The notes under the pieces: generated by a model
Told to the model about the DNA's origin: nothing
Databases searched by the model: none
Seen by the model: only the letters and a program-made list of their open reading frames with translations
From: Streptomyces sp. CHD11
GTDB lineage: Bacteria > Actinomycetota > Actinomycetes > Streptomycetales > Streptomycetaceae
Assembly: GCF_018638295.1 (NCBI RefSeq)
Contig: NZ_JABTTS010000009.1
Location: 239,440 to 303,439 of the forward strand
Reading direction: 5' to 3'
Length of the DNA stretch: 64,000 nt
Made by a program: the position numbers and the translations under genes
Shown here: positions 45,388-53,893 of the stretch, piece after piece
Layout: every line of letters begins with the position of its first letter
How positions within the stretch are numbered: the first letter of the stretch is position 1

Positions 45388-46261
45388 TGTCCCGGATGCC
45401 CGCGAAGAGGTCGTCCTCGGGGAGGGAGGTATCGACGAGCGACTTCGCCAGCTCGTACTCCTCCGTCGGCCAGACCTCCCGCTGGATCTCCATCGGCACC
45501 CGGAACCAGCCTCCGTCCGGATCGATCTGCGTGGCGTGCGCGATCAGCGCCTTGTCCCGGATCTCGAAGAAGTCGGCACACGGCACATGCGTGGTCAGCG
45601 TGCGCTCCTTGCGCTCGAACTCGCTCCAGCGCTTGAGCCAGTCCCCGTACGGCGACTCCAGGCCGCGGTCCAGCAGCGCCTGGTGCAGCGCCTCGGTGCG
45701 GGGCCGGTTGAAGCCCTGGTTGTAGTAGACCTTCATCGGCCGGTACGCCGGACCGTACTCGTCCTCCGGGTACTTCCCGGTGTCCGCCGCCCCCTCGAAC
45801 GCCACCATCGTGACCTTGTGGGTCATGATGTGGTCGGGGTGCGGGTATCCGCCGTTCTCGTCGTAGGTGGTGATCACCTGGGGGCGGAAGGAGCGGATCT
45901 TCCGCACCAGTTCGCCGGCCGCGTGGTCGACGTCCTCCAGGGCGAAGCAGCCCTCCGGCAGCGGCGGCAGCGGGTCGCCCTCGGGCAGGCCGGAGTCGAC
46001 GAAGCCGAGCCACTCCTGCTTCACGCCCAGGATCTCGCGGGCCTCGTCCATCTCCTTCTTGCGTACCTCGTGGATGTGCTCCTCGATGTACGCGTCGCCC
46101 TGCAGCTTGGGATTGAGGATGGAGCCGCGCTCCCCACCGGTGCAGGTCACCACCAGCACGTCCACCCCCTCGGACACGTACTTCGCCATGGTGGCCGCGC
46201 CCTTGCTCGACTCGTCGTCGGGGTGGGCGTGCACGGCCATCAGTCGCAGCTGGTCAGTCAA
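45380..46261 (-). CDS. mca: Mycothiol S-conjugate amidase
   Basis: The 293-residue enzyme cleaves mycothiol S-conjugates (mycothiol detoxification) to a mercapturic acid and GlcN-Ins. It belongs to the LmbE-like zinc deacetylases: AVHAHPDDESSKG supplies the His13/Asp16 zinc ligands and HPDHIMTHK the third histidine. Absence of the wider MshB insertion pattern and its 293-residue length favour Mca. The start is TTG at 46261 with GAGGA upstream; an ATG at 46267 is out of frame. This marks the host as an actinobacterium. Confidence 0.93.
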   Translation of the reverse strand: MTDQLRLMAVHAHPDDESSKGAATMAKYVSEGVDVLVVTCTGGERGSILNPKLQGDAYIEEHIHEVRKKEMDEAREILGVKQEWLGFVDSGLPEGDPLPPLPEGCFALEDVDHAAGELVRKIRSFRPQVITTYDENGGYPHPDHIMTHKVTMVAFEGAADTGKYPEDEYGPAYRPMKVYYNQGFNRPRTEALHQALLDRGLESPYGDWLKRWSEFERKERTLTTHVPCADFFEIRDKALIAHATQIDPDGGWFRVPMEIQREVWPTEEYELAKSLVDTSLPEDDLFAGIRDNA

Positions 46262-46409
46262 GACTCATTCCTCAAGTCATGGCGCGCCCTGTGTGCGGCG
46301 GCGCGGTCGCGGGCTTCTATAGTGACCGAATCGGGGGACGAATAATTCCGGGGTCCGGATCCCGGGAACCGTCGAGGGACGGCGCTCCCTTCCTGCCGAG
46401 GAGACGATC

Positions 46410-46808
46410 ATGAGTACGTCGAGCACGCGGCTGCCCGAGGGCCGTTACGGCCGCTCCTCGGACGAGCGTGCCGACCGCACCCTCAAGGCCGTCGGCGCCG
46501 TGCTGTCGGTGCTGCTGCTCGGGCTGATCGGCTGGTTCGGCTACCACTACGTGGCCCAGAACGAGATCAGCGGCGAGATGATCGGTTTCGAGGTCTCCGA
46601 CGACTCGGTGAAGGTGCACCTGGAGGTGCACAAGGACGCGGGTGCCGCCGGGTACTGCACGGTGCGCTCGCAGGCCGCGGACGGCGCCGAGGTGGGCCGG
46701 GCCGATTTCCGGTTCGAGGAGGACGCCACGCGCATCGACGAGGTCGTCACGCTGCGCACGACCTCGCCGGGCACCAGCGCGGAGCTGCTCGGCTGCCACG
46801 CGGACTGA
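46410..46808 (+). CDS. DUF4307 single-pass membrane protein
   Basis: The 132-residue protein has a basic, Arg-rich N-terminus, one membrane helix (LKAVGAVLSVLLLGLIGWFGY), and an outer beta domain with two cysteines (GYCTVRS, LGCHAD) typical of DUF4307. GGAG precedes the ATG. It lies between mca and greA in the conserved actinobacterial order; function is unknown. Confidence 0.85.
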   Translation: MSTSSTRLPEGRYGRSSDERADRTLKAVGAVLSVLLLGLIGWFGYHYVAQNEISGEMIGFEVSDDSVKVHLEVHKDAGAAGYCTVRSQAADGAEVGRADFRFEEDATRIDEVVTLRTTSPGTSAELLGCHAD

Positions 46809-46977
46809 TCCGCCGGGGAATACCCGGCAGGTGACCTGCGCTGACGGGAGTCTGGTGGCTTATGTCCTCCCCCTGCGGGCACGTAATTGTTAGGCTCGTG
46901 GTTTCGCCCATCCCTGGAGGACCATCCTTCTGGGTAGGGCGTTGCTTTGTATTTCCCAGTACCTACGAGGAGCACCT

Positions 46978-47475
46978 GTGACCCAGACCAGCGAGAACGT
47001 CACCTGGCTGACCCAGGAGGCGTACAACAAGCTCAAGGAAGAGCTTGCGCACCTTACTGGTCCCGCGCGCACGGAGATCTCCGCCAAGATCGCCGCCGCG
47101 CGCGAGGAGGGCGACCTGCGCGAGAACGGCGGGTACCACGCGGCCAAGGAGGAGCAGGGCAAGCAGGAGCTCCGGGTGCGCCAGCTCACCCAGCTCCTCG
47201 AGAACGCGAAGGTGGGCGAGGCTCCCGCGGCCAACGGCGCGGTGGCGCCCGGCATGGTCGTGACCATCGCCTTCGACGGTGACGAGGACGACACGCTGAC
47301 CTTCCTGCTCGCCTCGCGCGAGTACGCGAGCGCCGACGTGGAGACGTACTCGCCGCAGTCCCCGCTCGGTTCCGGCGTGATGGGCCACAGGGTCGGCGAG
47401 GACGCGGAGTACGAGCTGCCGAACGGCAAGAAGGCCTCGGTGAAGATCATCAAGGCCGAGCCGTACAGCGGCTGA
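46978..47475 (+). CDS. greA: Transcription elongation factor GreA
   Basis: The 165-residue factor rescues arrested RNA polymerase by stimulating transcript cleavage. It has the N-terminal coiled coil with the acidic tip motif (AAAREEGDLRENGGYHAAKEEQG) and the C-terminal FKBP-like domain (GSGVMGHRVGEDAEYELPNGKKASVKI). The GTG at 46978 follows AGGAG. Length is standard. Confidence 0.95.
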   Translation: MTQTSENVTWLTQEAYNKLKEELAHLTGPARTEISAKIAAAREEGDLRENGGYHAAKEEQGKQELRVRQLTQLLENAKVGEAPAANGAVAPGMVVTIAFDGDEDDTLTFLLASREYASADVETYSPQSPLGSGVMGHRVGEDAEYELPNGKKASVKIIKAEPYSG

Positions 47476-47498
47476 CCCGCACCGCACGTCCCTGACGG

Positions 47499-47529
47499 GC
47501 CCCCGGCACCCCTGAGTGGCGCCGGGGGC
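47499..47529. terminator. Bidirectional hairpin between greA and ABC permease genes
   Basis: A perfect 9-bp stem (GCCCCCGGC with GCCGGGGGC) and a 13-base loop lies in the 58-base convergent gap, with TTCG after the distal arm. Confidence 0.65.
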
Positions 47530-47533
47530 TTCG

Positions 47534-48379
47534 TCATGCCGCGGCCGAGCGGTACTTGCGCACGGCGAGGGTGCGGAAGAACACGATGATCAGGACCGAG
47601 TAGATCAGCGAGGCCCACACCGGGTGCTGCATGGGCCAGGCGTCCGAGGGGGACACTCCCGGGTTGCCGAAGAGCTCGCGGCAGGCCTGGACGGTGGCGC
47701 TGAACGGATTCCAGTCGGCGATGTGGCGCAGCCAGGGGGTCATGTTGCTGGAGTCGACGAACGCGTTCGACACGAAGGTCACCGGGAAGAGCCAGACGAG
47801 TCCGCCGGAGGTGGCCGCCTCGGGCGTGCGGACCGAGAGGCCGATCACCGCGCCGATCCAGGTGAACGCGTACCCGGTCAGCAGCAGCAGGCCGAACGCG
47901 CCGAGCACCTCACCGATGCCGGTGTGGGTGCGCCAGCCGACCAGCAGGGCGACCGCGGCGAGCACGAGCAGGGTGAGCGCCGTCTGCACCAGGTCGGCGA
48001 GGGTGCGGCCGGTGAGCACCGCGCCACGCGCCATCGGCAGGGAGCGGAAGCGGTCGATGAGCCCCTTGTGCATGTCCTCGGCGATGCCCGCACCGGCTCC
48101 GGCGGTGGCGAAGGTGACGGTCTGGGCGAAGATGCCGGCCATCAGGAACTCGCGGTAGACCTGCGGGCTGGTGCTGCCGCCGATGTTCATGGAGCCGCCG
48201 AACACATAGGAGAACAGCACCACGAACATGATCGGCTGGATCAGCCCGAAGATGACCACTTCGGGGATGCGGGCCATGCGGATCAGGTTGCGTTTGGCGA
48301 CGACCAGGGAGTCGCGGACCGACTGGCTGATCGCGTTCGCCGGGGCCGTGGTCCGCACGGCGTCGGTGACGGCACTCAT
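47534..48379 (-). CDS. ABC-2 type exporter permease (DrrB-like)
   Basis: The 281-residue membrane protein has six hydrophobic segments and the ABC-2 features of daunorubicin-type permeases (MAGIFAQTVTFATAGAGAGIAEDM; LFPVTFVSNAFV). It forms an efflux pump with the ATPase encoded upstream; the two overlap by ATGA. The substrate is unknown; hydrophobic drugs or lipids are typical. Confidence 0.9.
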   Translation of the reverse strand: MSAVTDAVRTTAPANAISQSVRDSLVVAKRNLIRMARIPEVVIFGLIQPIMFVVLFSYVFGGSMNIGGSTSPQVYREFLMAGIFAQTVTFATAGAGAGIAEDMHKGLIDRFRSLPMARGAVLTGRTLADLVQTALTLLVLAAVALLVGWRTHTGIGEVLGAFGLLLLTGYAFTWIGAVIGLSVRTPEAATSGGLVWLFPVTFVSNAFVDSSNMTPWLRHIADWNPFSATVQACRELFGNPGVSPSDAWPMQHPVWASLIYSVLIIVFFRTLAVRKYRSAAA

Positions 48380-49419
48380 TTCGCGCTCTCCTTACCGGGG
48401 CGGTCTCCCCTGCTCTGTCCCGTGGTGTCGCGCGCACCGTCCGCGCCCGCGTCTTCGTACCCGGCTTCGGCGACATGTCCGGTGAGGGAGAGGAAGACGT
48501 CGTCGAGGGTGGGGCGGCGCAGACCGATGTCGTCGATCTCGATGCCGTCGGCGTCGAGTTCACGGATGATCTCGGCGAGCAGCTTCGCTCCGCCGGAGAC
48601 CGGTGTGGTGATCTTGCGCATGTGGTCCTCGACGGTGGTGTCACCCTTGCCGAGGCCGCGCAGGCTGTACTTGTCGAGGAGCGCGGAGGCGGCCGCGATG
48701 TGCTCCCGCTCGTGCACCACGACCTCGACGCGCTCGCCGCCGGTACGGGCCTTGAGCTGGTCGGAGGTGCCCTGGGCGATGACCTTGCCGTGGTCGACGA
48801 CCGCGATGTCGTGCGCCAGGTGGTCGGCCTCCTCCAGATACTGCGTGGTGAGCAGCAGTGTCGTGCCCCCGGAGACGAGCTGCTTGATCACCTCCCACAG
48901 CTGCTGGCGGTTGCGCGGGTCGAGGCCGGTGGTCGGCTCGTCCATGAACATCACCGGCGGCGAGACGACCAGGGCCGCCGCGAGGTCGAGCCGGCGGCGC
49001 ATGCCTCCGGAGTAGGTCTTCGCGGTACGGTCGGCGGCGTCCGCGAGGTTGAACTGCTCCAGCAGTTCGTCCGCCCGCGCCTTCGCCGCCCTGGCCCTCA
49101 TCTGGTAGAGCTGTCCGACCATCTGCAGGTTCTCGCGGCCGGTCAGATACTCGTCGACGGCGGCGAACTGCCCGGACAGGCCGATGGAGCGGCGCACGGC
49201 GTCGGGGTGCTTGAGCACGTCGATGCCGGCGACGACGGCCCTGCCCCGGTCGGGCCGCAGCAGGGTGGTGAGGCAGCGGACGGTGGTGGTCTTGCCCGCG
49301 CCGTTCGGCCCGAGCAGGCCGAGGACGGTGCCCTCGGGGACCTCGAGGTCGACGCCGTCCAGTGCCTTTACGTCTCCGAAGGTCTTCACCAGACCTTCGG
49401 CATAGATGGCGCCTGGCAT
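48376..49419 (-). CDS. ABC exporter ATPase (DrrA-like)
   Basis: The 347-residue ATPase has Walker A GPNGAGKTTT, signature YSGGMRRRLDLA, Walker B VMFMDEPTTGLD, and the DrrA-type C-terminal extension (DIGLRRPTLDDVFLSLTGH). The ATG at 49419 follows GTGGAG; longer upstream sequence in frame is not convincing. It is the first gene of a two-gene operon with the permease. A perfect palindrome upstream (49544-49559) may bind a regulator. Confidence 0.92.
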   Translation of the reverse strand: MPGAIYAEGLVKTFGDVKALDGVDLEVPEGTVLGLLGPNGAGKTTTVRCLTTLLRPDRGRAVVAGIDVLKHPDAVRRSIGLSGQFAAVDEYLTGRENLQMVGQLYQMRARAAKARADELLEQFNLADAADRTAKTYSGGMRRRLDLAAALVVSPPVMFMDEPTTGLDPRNRQQLWEVIKQLVSGGTTLLLTTQYLEEADHLAHDIAVVDHGKVIAQGTSDQLKARTGGERVEVVVHEREHIAAASALLDKYSLRGLGKGDTTVEDHMRKITTPVSGGAKLLAEIIRELDADGIEIDDIGLRRPTLDDVFLSLTGHVAEAGYEDAGADGARDTTGQSRGDRPGKESAK

Positions 49420-49543
49420 ATGAGTCTCCACGTCGTCGTGATTCTTCGGAAAGCCTGGGTGTGCGTGCTTCGGTGTGCTGAGATCTCTCGTACGGCACGG
49501 CGGCGGGTCGGGCCGGCCGTGCGGTGACCCGAGACACACCGTA

Positions 49544-49559
49544 ACGCGATGTATCGCGT
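49544..49559. promoter_or_regulatory. Operator candidate ACGCGATGTATCGCGT upstream of the ABC exporter
   Basis: A 7-bp inverted repeat with a 2-base centre (ACGCGAT-GT-ATCGCGT) lies about 125 bases upstream of the DrrA-like gene and within the 187-base gap to the threonine dehydratase gene, near TAACG promoter-like sequence. Such palindromes commonly bind TetR or PadR repressors of drug exporters. Confidence 0.5.
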
Positions 49560-49606
49560 CTCTCAATGGAATTGATTGACTCGAAGGAGTGACGCGACCC
49601 CCGGCG

Positions 49607-50836
49607 TCAGTCCAGGACGGTGTGACCCGCCTCGCGCAGCGCCTGTTCGACCTCGGCGCAGTGCGCGGGACCCCTGGTCTCCAGGTGCAGCTCGACCTCC
49701 GCCTCCGTGAGCCCCAGCCGCGGATCGGTACGTACATGGCTCACGTCGAGCACATTGGCATCGGCCACCGACAACGCCCCGAGGAGCGAGGCCAGAGCGC
49801 CCGGACGGTCCGCCAGACGCAGCCGGACGGCCAGGTAACGGCCCTGCGCCGCCATACCGTGCCGCAGCACCCGCTCCATCAGCACCGGGTCCACATTGCC
49901 GCCGGACAGCACCGCGACGACCGGCCCCTCGAAGGCACCGGGACGGCTCAGCAGCGCCGCGACCGGACTGGCCCCGGCTGGTTCGACGACCAGTTTCGCC
50001 CGCTCGAGGCAGAGCAGCAACGCGGCCGACAGCTCGTCCTCGGTGACCGTGCACACCTCGTCCACCAGCTCGTCGACGATCCCGAACGGCACCTCGCCGG
50101 GCTGCCCCACCCTGATCCCGTCGGCCATCGTCACCGGGTTGTCCACCGGCACCGGGCGCCCGGCCGCAAGCGAGGGCGGATACGCCGCCGCGCCCGCCGC
50201 CTGCACCCCGACGATCCGCACATCGGGCCGCAGCGCCTTCACCGCGACCGCGACGCCGGCGGCCAGCCCGCCCCCGCCGACACCGACGACGACCGTGCGC
50301 ACCTCGGGGCACTGCTCCAGTATCTCCAGGCCGACCGTGCCCTGGCCGGCGATGACGTCCGGGTGGTCGAAGGGGTGGATGAACACCGCCCCCGTCTCGT
50401 GCGCGTACTCCCTCGCCGCGGCCAGGGTCTCGTCCACCACCTGGCCGTGCAGGCGCACCTCGGCGCCGTACTCCCGGGTCGCGCTGACCTTCGGCAGCGG
50501 GGCCCCCTTCGGCATGAACACCGTGGACCGCACCCCGAGCAGCCGCGACGCCAGCGCCACCCCCTGCGCGTGGTTGCCCGCGCTCGCCGCGACCACGCCG
50601 GCGGCACGCTCCCCGGGCGACAGCCCGGCGATCCGGACGTACGCGCCGCGCAGCTTGAACGACCCGGTCCGCTGGAGGTTCTCGCACTTCAGATGCACCG
50701 GTGCGCCCACCGTCCGGGACAGGTGCCTGCTGCCCTCCATCGCGGTGCACCGGGCCACGCCCGAGAGCGTCTTCCGGGCGCCGCGCACATCGTCGAGAGT
50801 GACGGTCCGCAGGGACGGGGCCGTGCTGTGGCTCAT
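49607..50836 (-). CDS. ilvA: Threonine dehydratase with C-terminal ACT domain
   Basis: The 409-residue PLP enzyme converts threonine to 2-oxobutanoate and ammonia. It has the PLP-lysine motif RTGSFKLRGAY, the phosphate-binding GVGGGGLAAG, and a C-terminal ACT regulatory domain (VRLRLADRPGALASLLGALS). A single ACT domain and about 400 residues match the actinobacterial catabolic/IlvA-short type. The catabolic or biosynthetic role is not resolved from sequence alone. Confidence 0.92.
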   Translation of the reverse strand: MSHSTAPSLRTVTLDDVRGARKTLSGVARCTAMEGSRHLSRTVGAPVHLKCENLQRTGSFKLRGAYVRIAGLSPGERAAGVVAASAGNHAQGVALASRLLGVRSTVFMPKGAPLPKVSATREYGAEVRLHGQVVDETLAAAREYAHETGAVFIHPFDHPDVIAGQGTVGLEILEQCPEVRTVVVGVGGGGLAAGVAVAVKALRPDVRIVGVQAAGAAAYPPSLAAGRPVPVDNPVTMADGIRVGQPGEVPFGIVDELVDEVCTVTEDELSAALLLCLERAKLVVEPAGASPVAALLSRPGAFEGPVVAVLSGGNVDPVLMERVLRHGMAAQGRYLAVRLRLADRPGALASLLGALSVADANVLDVSHVRTDPRLGLTEAEVELHLETRGPAHCAEVEQALREAGHTVLD

Positions 50837-50981
50837 CACCCCAGCATCGCAGTTCCCGGCCGGGCGTGACGGGTGCGACCGGTCCGCGGACCACCGCTTT
50901 GCCCAGCGCCGGTACGGCCCGCCGCCCCGGCGCGTACCCTGTCCCCCAATTAGCAGCCCTCCACGAAGTGAGCCTTCGGCC

Positions 50982-51500
50982 ATGCCCCCAACACCTGAAA
51001 TGTCGATGGACATGACGACGGACCCGACTGCCGTCGGTGACACGGGTCTCCTCGACACGCTGCAGCACGAAGTGGCGCTGTTCGCCCGCCGCGCCGAACA
51101 GACGCGGCTCGGCGGGGTCGGCCAGGTGCGCAACTCGATGGACCGCGCGGCATACCTGCTGCTCAACCGCCTCCACAAAGAGGGCCCGATGGGCGTCAAG
51201 GCGCTCGCCGCGAGCATGGGCATCGACTCCTCCACGGTCACCCGTCAGGTGGCACCGCTGGTGGACACCGGTCTGGTGAAGCGGACCTCCCACCCCGAGG
51301 ACGGGCGTGCGGTCGTGCTCCAGCTGTCTCCGCGCGGGCAGTCCCGGCTGGAGGAAGTGCGCTCCTCACGACGTCAGTTGATGGCGGAGCTGACGGAGGA
51401 CTGGGCGCCGGAGGAGCGGGAGGCCTTCTGCGCGCTGCTCACGCGCTTCAACGGAGCGTTGTCCTCCCGCATGGCCGCACACGACCGACCGGACTCCTGA
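50982..51500 (+). CDS. MarR-family transcriptional regulator
   Basis: The 172-residue regulator has the MarR winged-helix core (LLLNRLHKEGPMGVKALAASMGIDSSTVTRQVAPLVDTGLVKR) and the wing DGRAVVLQLSPRG, flanked by helical dimerisation segments. Several starts are possible (50982, 51000, 51006, 51012); 50982 was chosen for length. It faces away from ilvA; a perfect terminator follows. Confidence 0.88.
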   Translation: MPPTPEMSMDMTTDPTAVGDTGLLDTLQHEVALFARRAEQTRLGGVGQVRNSMDRAAYLLLNRLHKEGPMGVKALAASMGIDSSTVTRQVAPLVDTGLVKRTSHPEDGRAVVLQLSPRGQSRLEEVRSSRRQLMAELTEDWAPEEREAFCALLTRFNGALSSRMAAHDRPDS

Positions 51501-51537
51501 CGCTCCCGGATGCCGGCCCCTCCGGCATCCGGGAGCG
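51501..51537 (+). terminator. Perfect 16-bp hairpin after the MarR gene
   Basis: CGCTCCCGGATGCCGG (51501-51516) pairs perfectly with 51522-51537 around a 5-base loop, starting at the base after the stop codon. No gene is seen between it and 51756; a second GC-rich weak repeat follows. Confidence 0.75.
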
Positions 51538-51755
51538 GGCTCCGGAACGAGAAGAGCCGGCCCCTCCGGCGTTCGAGGAGCGGGGCCCGGGGCGGAGACC
51601 CGGTTTCGGGACGGGAAGGGCCGCGGGGGCGGAAAATCCCCGGCCCTTCCCCCGTGCGCACCCCTTGACCGCAGGGCGCGCCCTGCCCTGATATGAAGCA
51701 GGGTCCCCGCCGCGCCCGGCCGGGACCCGTTCCCCCAGGGTGACGGGAGGCGCGG

Positions 51756-52259
51756 TTGCGACCACGGCACACGCCCGATGACACCACCCGCGCCCGTGAG
51801 TTCGAGGCCTACGTCGCCGGCGCGGGCGGCCGCCTGCTGCACACCGCGACCCTGCTCACCGCGGAGGCCCGTAACGACAACCCGCGCGCACGGCACCTGG
51901 TGACCCTGTCGCTGGCCCGTACGTACGCCTGCTGGGACCGCCTGCACGGCGAGGACCCCTACGACCACACCCGCCAGGATCTGGTGGCCCGGTACGCGCG
52001 CGGGGCCTGGCACCGGTACGGCGGACCGCTCCGCTCCCGCTCCCGCCCCACCGGCCCCCTGGCCACGCTCAGCCCGCAGGAACGTCTGGTCCTGGTGATC
52101 CGCCTGTACGAGGGCGTGGACGGGGAGCGGACGGCGGCGCTGCTCGGACTTCCCGTCGAACGGGTCCGGACCATCTTCAACCGCGCGATGGCGACCGTGC
52201 TGCGCCCGGCCCGCCCGCAGCCCCCGGCCGTGAGCGGTGTCGGGGCGGTGCCGTCATGA
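51756..52259 (+). CDS. Sigma-70-like (ECF/SigE-type) protein
   Basis: The TTG at 51756 is preceded by GGGAGG at 6-base spacing, and no ATG/GTG gives a better start. The 167-residue product has an N-terminal region like a degenerate sigma region 2 (REFEAYVAGAGGRLLHTATLLT, then LARTYACWDRL) and a C-terminal region-4 helix-turn-helix (LSPQERLVLVIRLYEGVDGERTAALLGLPVERVRTIFNRAMATVL). It resembles streptomycete SigE-like ECF sigma factors. It overlaps a 17-codon ORF, then a small membrane protein gene follows. Confidence 0.75.
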   Translation: MRPRHTPDDTTRAREFEAYVAGAGGRLLHTATLLTAEARNDNPRARHLVTLSLARTYACWDRLHGEDPYDHTRQDLVARYARGAWHRYGGPLRSRSRPTGPLATLSPQERLVLVIRLYEGVDGERTAALLGLPVERVRTIFNRAMATVLRPARPQPPAVSGVGAVPS

Positions 52260-52305
52260 CCCGCCCGTGCCGGCCCAGCGGCGCGAGCGGCAAGGGGAGG
52301 CGGAG

Positions 52306-52554
52306 ATGAACCGGCTCAGCCGTGAGGCGACCGTCCGGCGCATGCTGGAGGGCACACCCCCGCCGGTGCCGCCGGGCCTGCACGCGGAGGCGACCCGGCG
52401 CGGCGCCCGCATGCTGCGGCGCAGGACGTTCCTCCGCCGCGCGGTCTGGCTCCTGCTACTGGCGGCGACCGTGGCGTTCGTGGTGTGGGCGGTCACGGTC
52501 CGCCCCTGGGTGGAGCCGCCCTCGGAGACGACCCCACCCCTCACAGGCTGGTGA
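52306..52554 (+). CDS. Small membrane protein downstream of the sigma-like gene
   Basis: The 82-residue protein has an Arg-rich cytoplasmic N-terminus, then one membrane helix (AVWLLLLAATVAFVVWAVTV) and a short acidic/proline tail. AAGGGGAGG precedes the ATG. The gap from the sigma-like stop is 46 bases. Its position suggests an anti-sigma-like membrane partner, but no zinc HxxxCxxC motif is visible, so the role is unproven. Confidence 0.65.
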   Translation: MNRLSREATVRRMLEGTPPPVPPGLHAEATRRGARMLRRRTFLRRAVWLLLLAATVAFVVWAVTVRPWVEPPSETTPPLTGW

Positions 52555-52603
52555 ACCCGGCGGCCGGTGCGGCCGCACGGAGTTCCCGCAGGCCCCGCCC
52601 GCC

Positions 52604-53761
52604 CTACCGGCCGAGCGCCTGCTGGAGGTCCTCGAGCAGATCGTCGGCGTTCTCGATGCCCACGGACAGGCGCACCAGGTCGGCGGGGACCTCGAGCGCC
52701 GATCCGGCCACCGACGCGTGCGTCATCCGTCCCGGGTGCTCGATCAGGGACTCGACGCCGCCCAGGGACTCACCGAGAGTGAACACCCTGGCCCGGTTGC
52801 AGACCTCCACGGCCGCCTCCTCGCCGCCCTCCACGCGGAAGGAGACCATGCCGCCGAAGGCCCGCATCTGCTTGGCGGCGACCTCGTGACCCGGGTGGTC
52901 CGGCAGTCCCGGGTACAGGACGCTCGTCACGCGGGAGTGACGGCCGAGCATGTCGGCGACCTTCGTGGCGTTCTCACTGTGCCGGTCCATGCGGACCGAC
53001 AGCGTCTTGGTGCCGCGCAGCACCAGCCAGGAGTCGAAGGGACCGGAGACCGCGCCCATCGCGTTCTGGTGGTAGGCCAGCTCCTCGCCCAGCTCCGCGT
53101 CACCGGTGACCAGGGCCCCGCCGACGACGTCCGAGTGACCGCCCATGTACTTGGTCAGGGAGTGCACGACGACGTCCGCGCCGAGCGCCAGCGGCTGCTG
53201 GAGATACGGCGTGGCGAAGGTGTTGTCGACGACGAGCCGGGCGCCCGCGTCCCGGGCGACCTGGGCGACGGCGGCGATGTCGGTGATGCCGAGCAGCGGG
53301 TTGGAGGGAGTCTCCACCCATACGGCCTTGGTCTTCGGCGTGATCGCGGCCCGGACCGCGGCGGGGTCGCTGGTGTCGGCGACCGACCACTCCACTCCCC
53401 AGCGGGCGACGACCTTGGCGAAGAGGCGGAACGTGCCGCCGTACGCGTCGTTCGGGATCACCACGTGGTCGCCGGGGCTGAGCAGCGTACGCAGCAGGCA
53501 GTCCTCGGCCGCCAGGCCGGACGCGAACGCCAGGCCGCGGCGGCCGCCCTCCAGGGCGGCGAGGTTCTCCTCCAGCGCGGTCCTGGTCGGATTGGCGCTG
53601 CGGCTGTACTCGTAGCCGCCGCGCAGGCCGCCGACGCCGTCCTGCTTGTAGGTGGACACCTGGTAGATCGGCGGGACGACCGCGCCCGTCAGGGGGTCGG
53701 CGGTGTTGCCCGCGTGGATCGCGAGCGTCTCGAAGTGCTGACTGATGTGCCTGTCGCTCAT
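52604..53761 (-). CDS. metB: Cystathionine gamma-synthase
   Basis: The 385-residue PLP enzyme joins O-succinyl-homoserine and cysteine in methionine biosynthesis. It has the Cys/Met family sequences GGYEYSRSANPTRTALE, AYGGTFRLF, VDNTFATPYLQQPLALGADVVVHSLTKYMGGHSDVVGG (PLP lysine) and the RLSVGIENADDLLEDL end. It could also have cystathionine gamma-lyase activity; the family is hard to separate by sequence. No SAM riboswitch is visible upstream. Confidence 0.9.
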   Translation of the reverse strand: MSDRHISQHFETLAIHAGNTADPLTGAVVPPIYQVSTYKQDGVGGLRGGYEYSRSANPTRTALEENLAALEGGRRGLAFASGLAAEDCLLRTLLSPGDHVVIPNDAYGGTFRLFAKVVARWGVEWSVADTSDPAAVRAAITPKTKAVWVETPSNPLLGITDIAAVAQVARDAGARLVVDNTFATPYLQQPLALGADVVVHSLTKYMGGHSDVVGGALVTGDAELGEELAYHQNAMGAVSGPFDSWLVLRGTKTLSVRMDRHSENATKVADMLGRHSRVTSVLYPGLPDHPGHEVAAKQMRAFGGMVSFRVEGGEEAAVEVCNRARVFTLGESLGGVESLIEHPGRMTHASVAGSALEVPADLVRLSVGIENADDLLEDLQQALGR

Positions 53762-53893
53762 GAGCCCCGAGGGTAGTGCGCGCACGGTGCCGATGACGGA
53801 CACGCCGGAGCCGCGACGGCGGGCGCCGGGAGTTTTCCACAGGATCGGGCAGCGGGTTGGCCAATTGCCGACGTGGTCTGGTTCGCTGGTGAC

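Noticed and set aside
52256..52309. 17-codon ORF bridging the sigma-like and membrane protein genes
   Set aside because: Both its start and stop overlap neighbours by ATGA, so it could couple translation, but the peptide is short and Arg-rich with no support.
53762..53893. SAM riboswitch upstream of metB
   Set aside because: I looked for paired stems and conserved SAM-I core elements and saw none in the 132-base gap.
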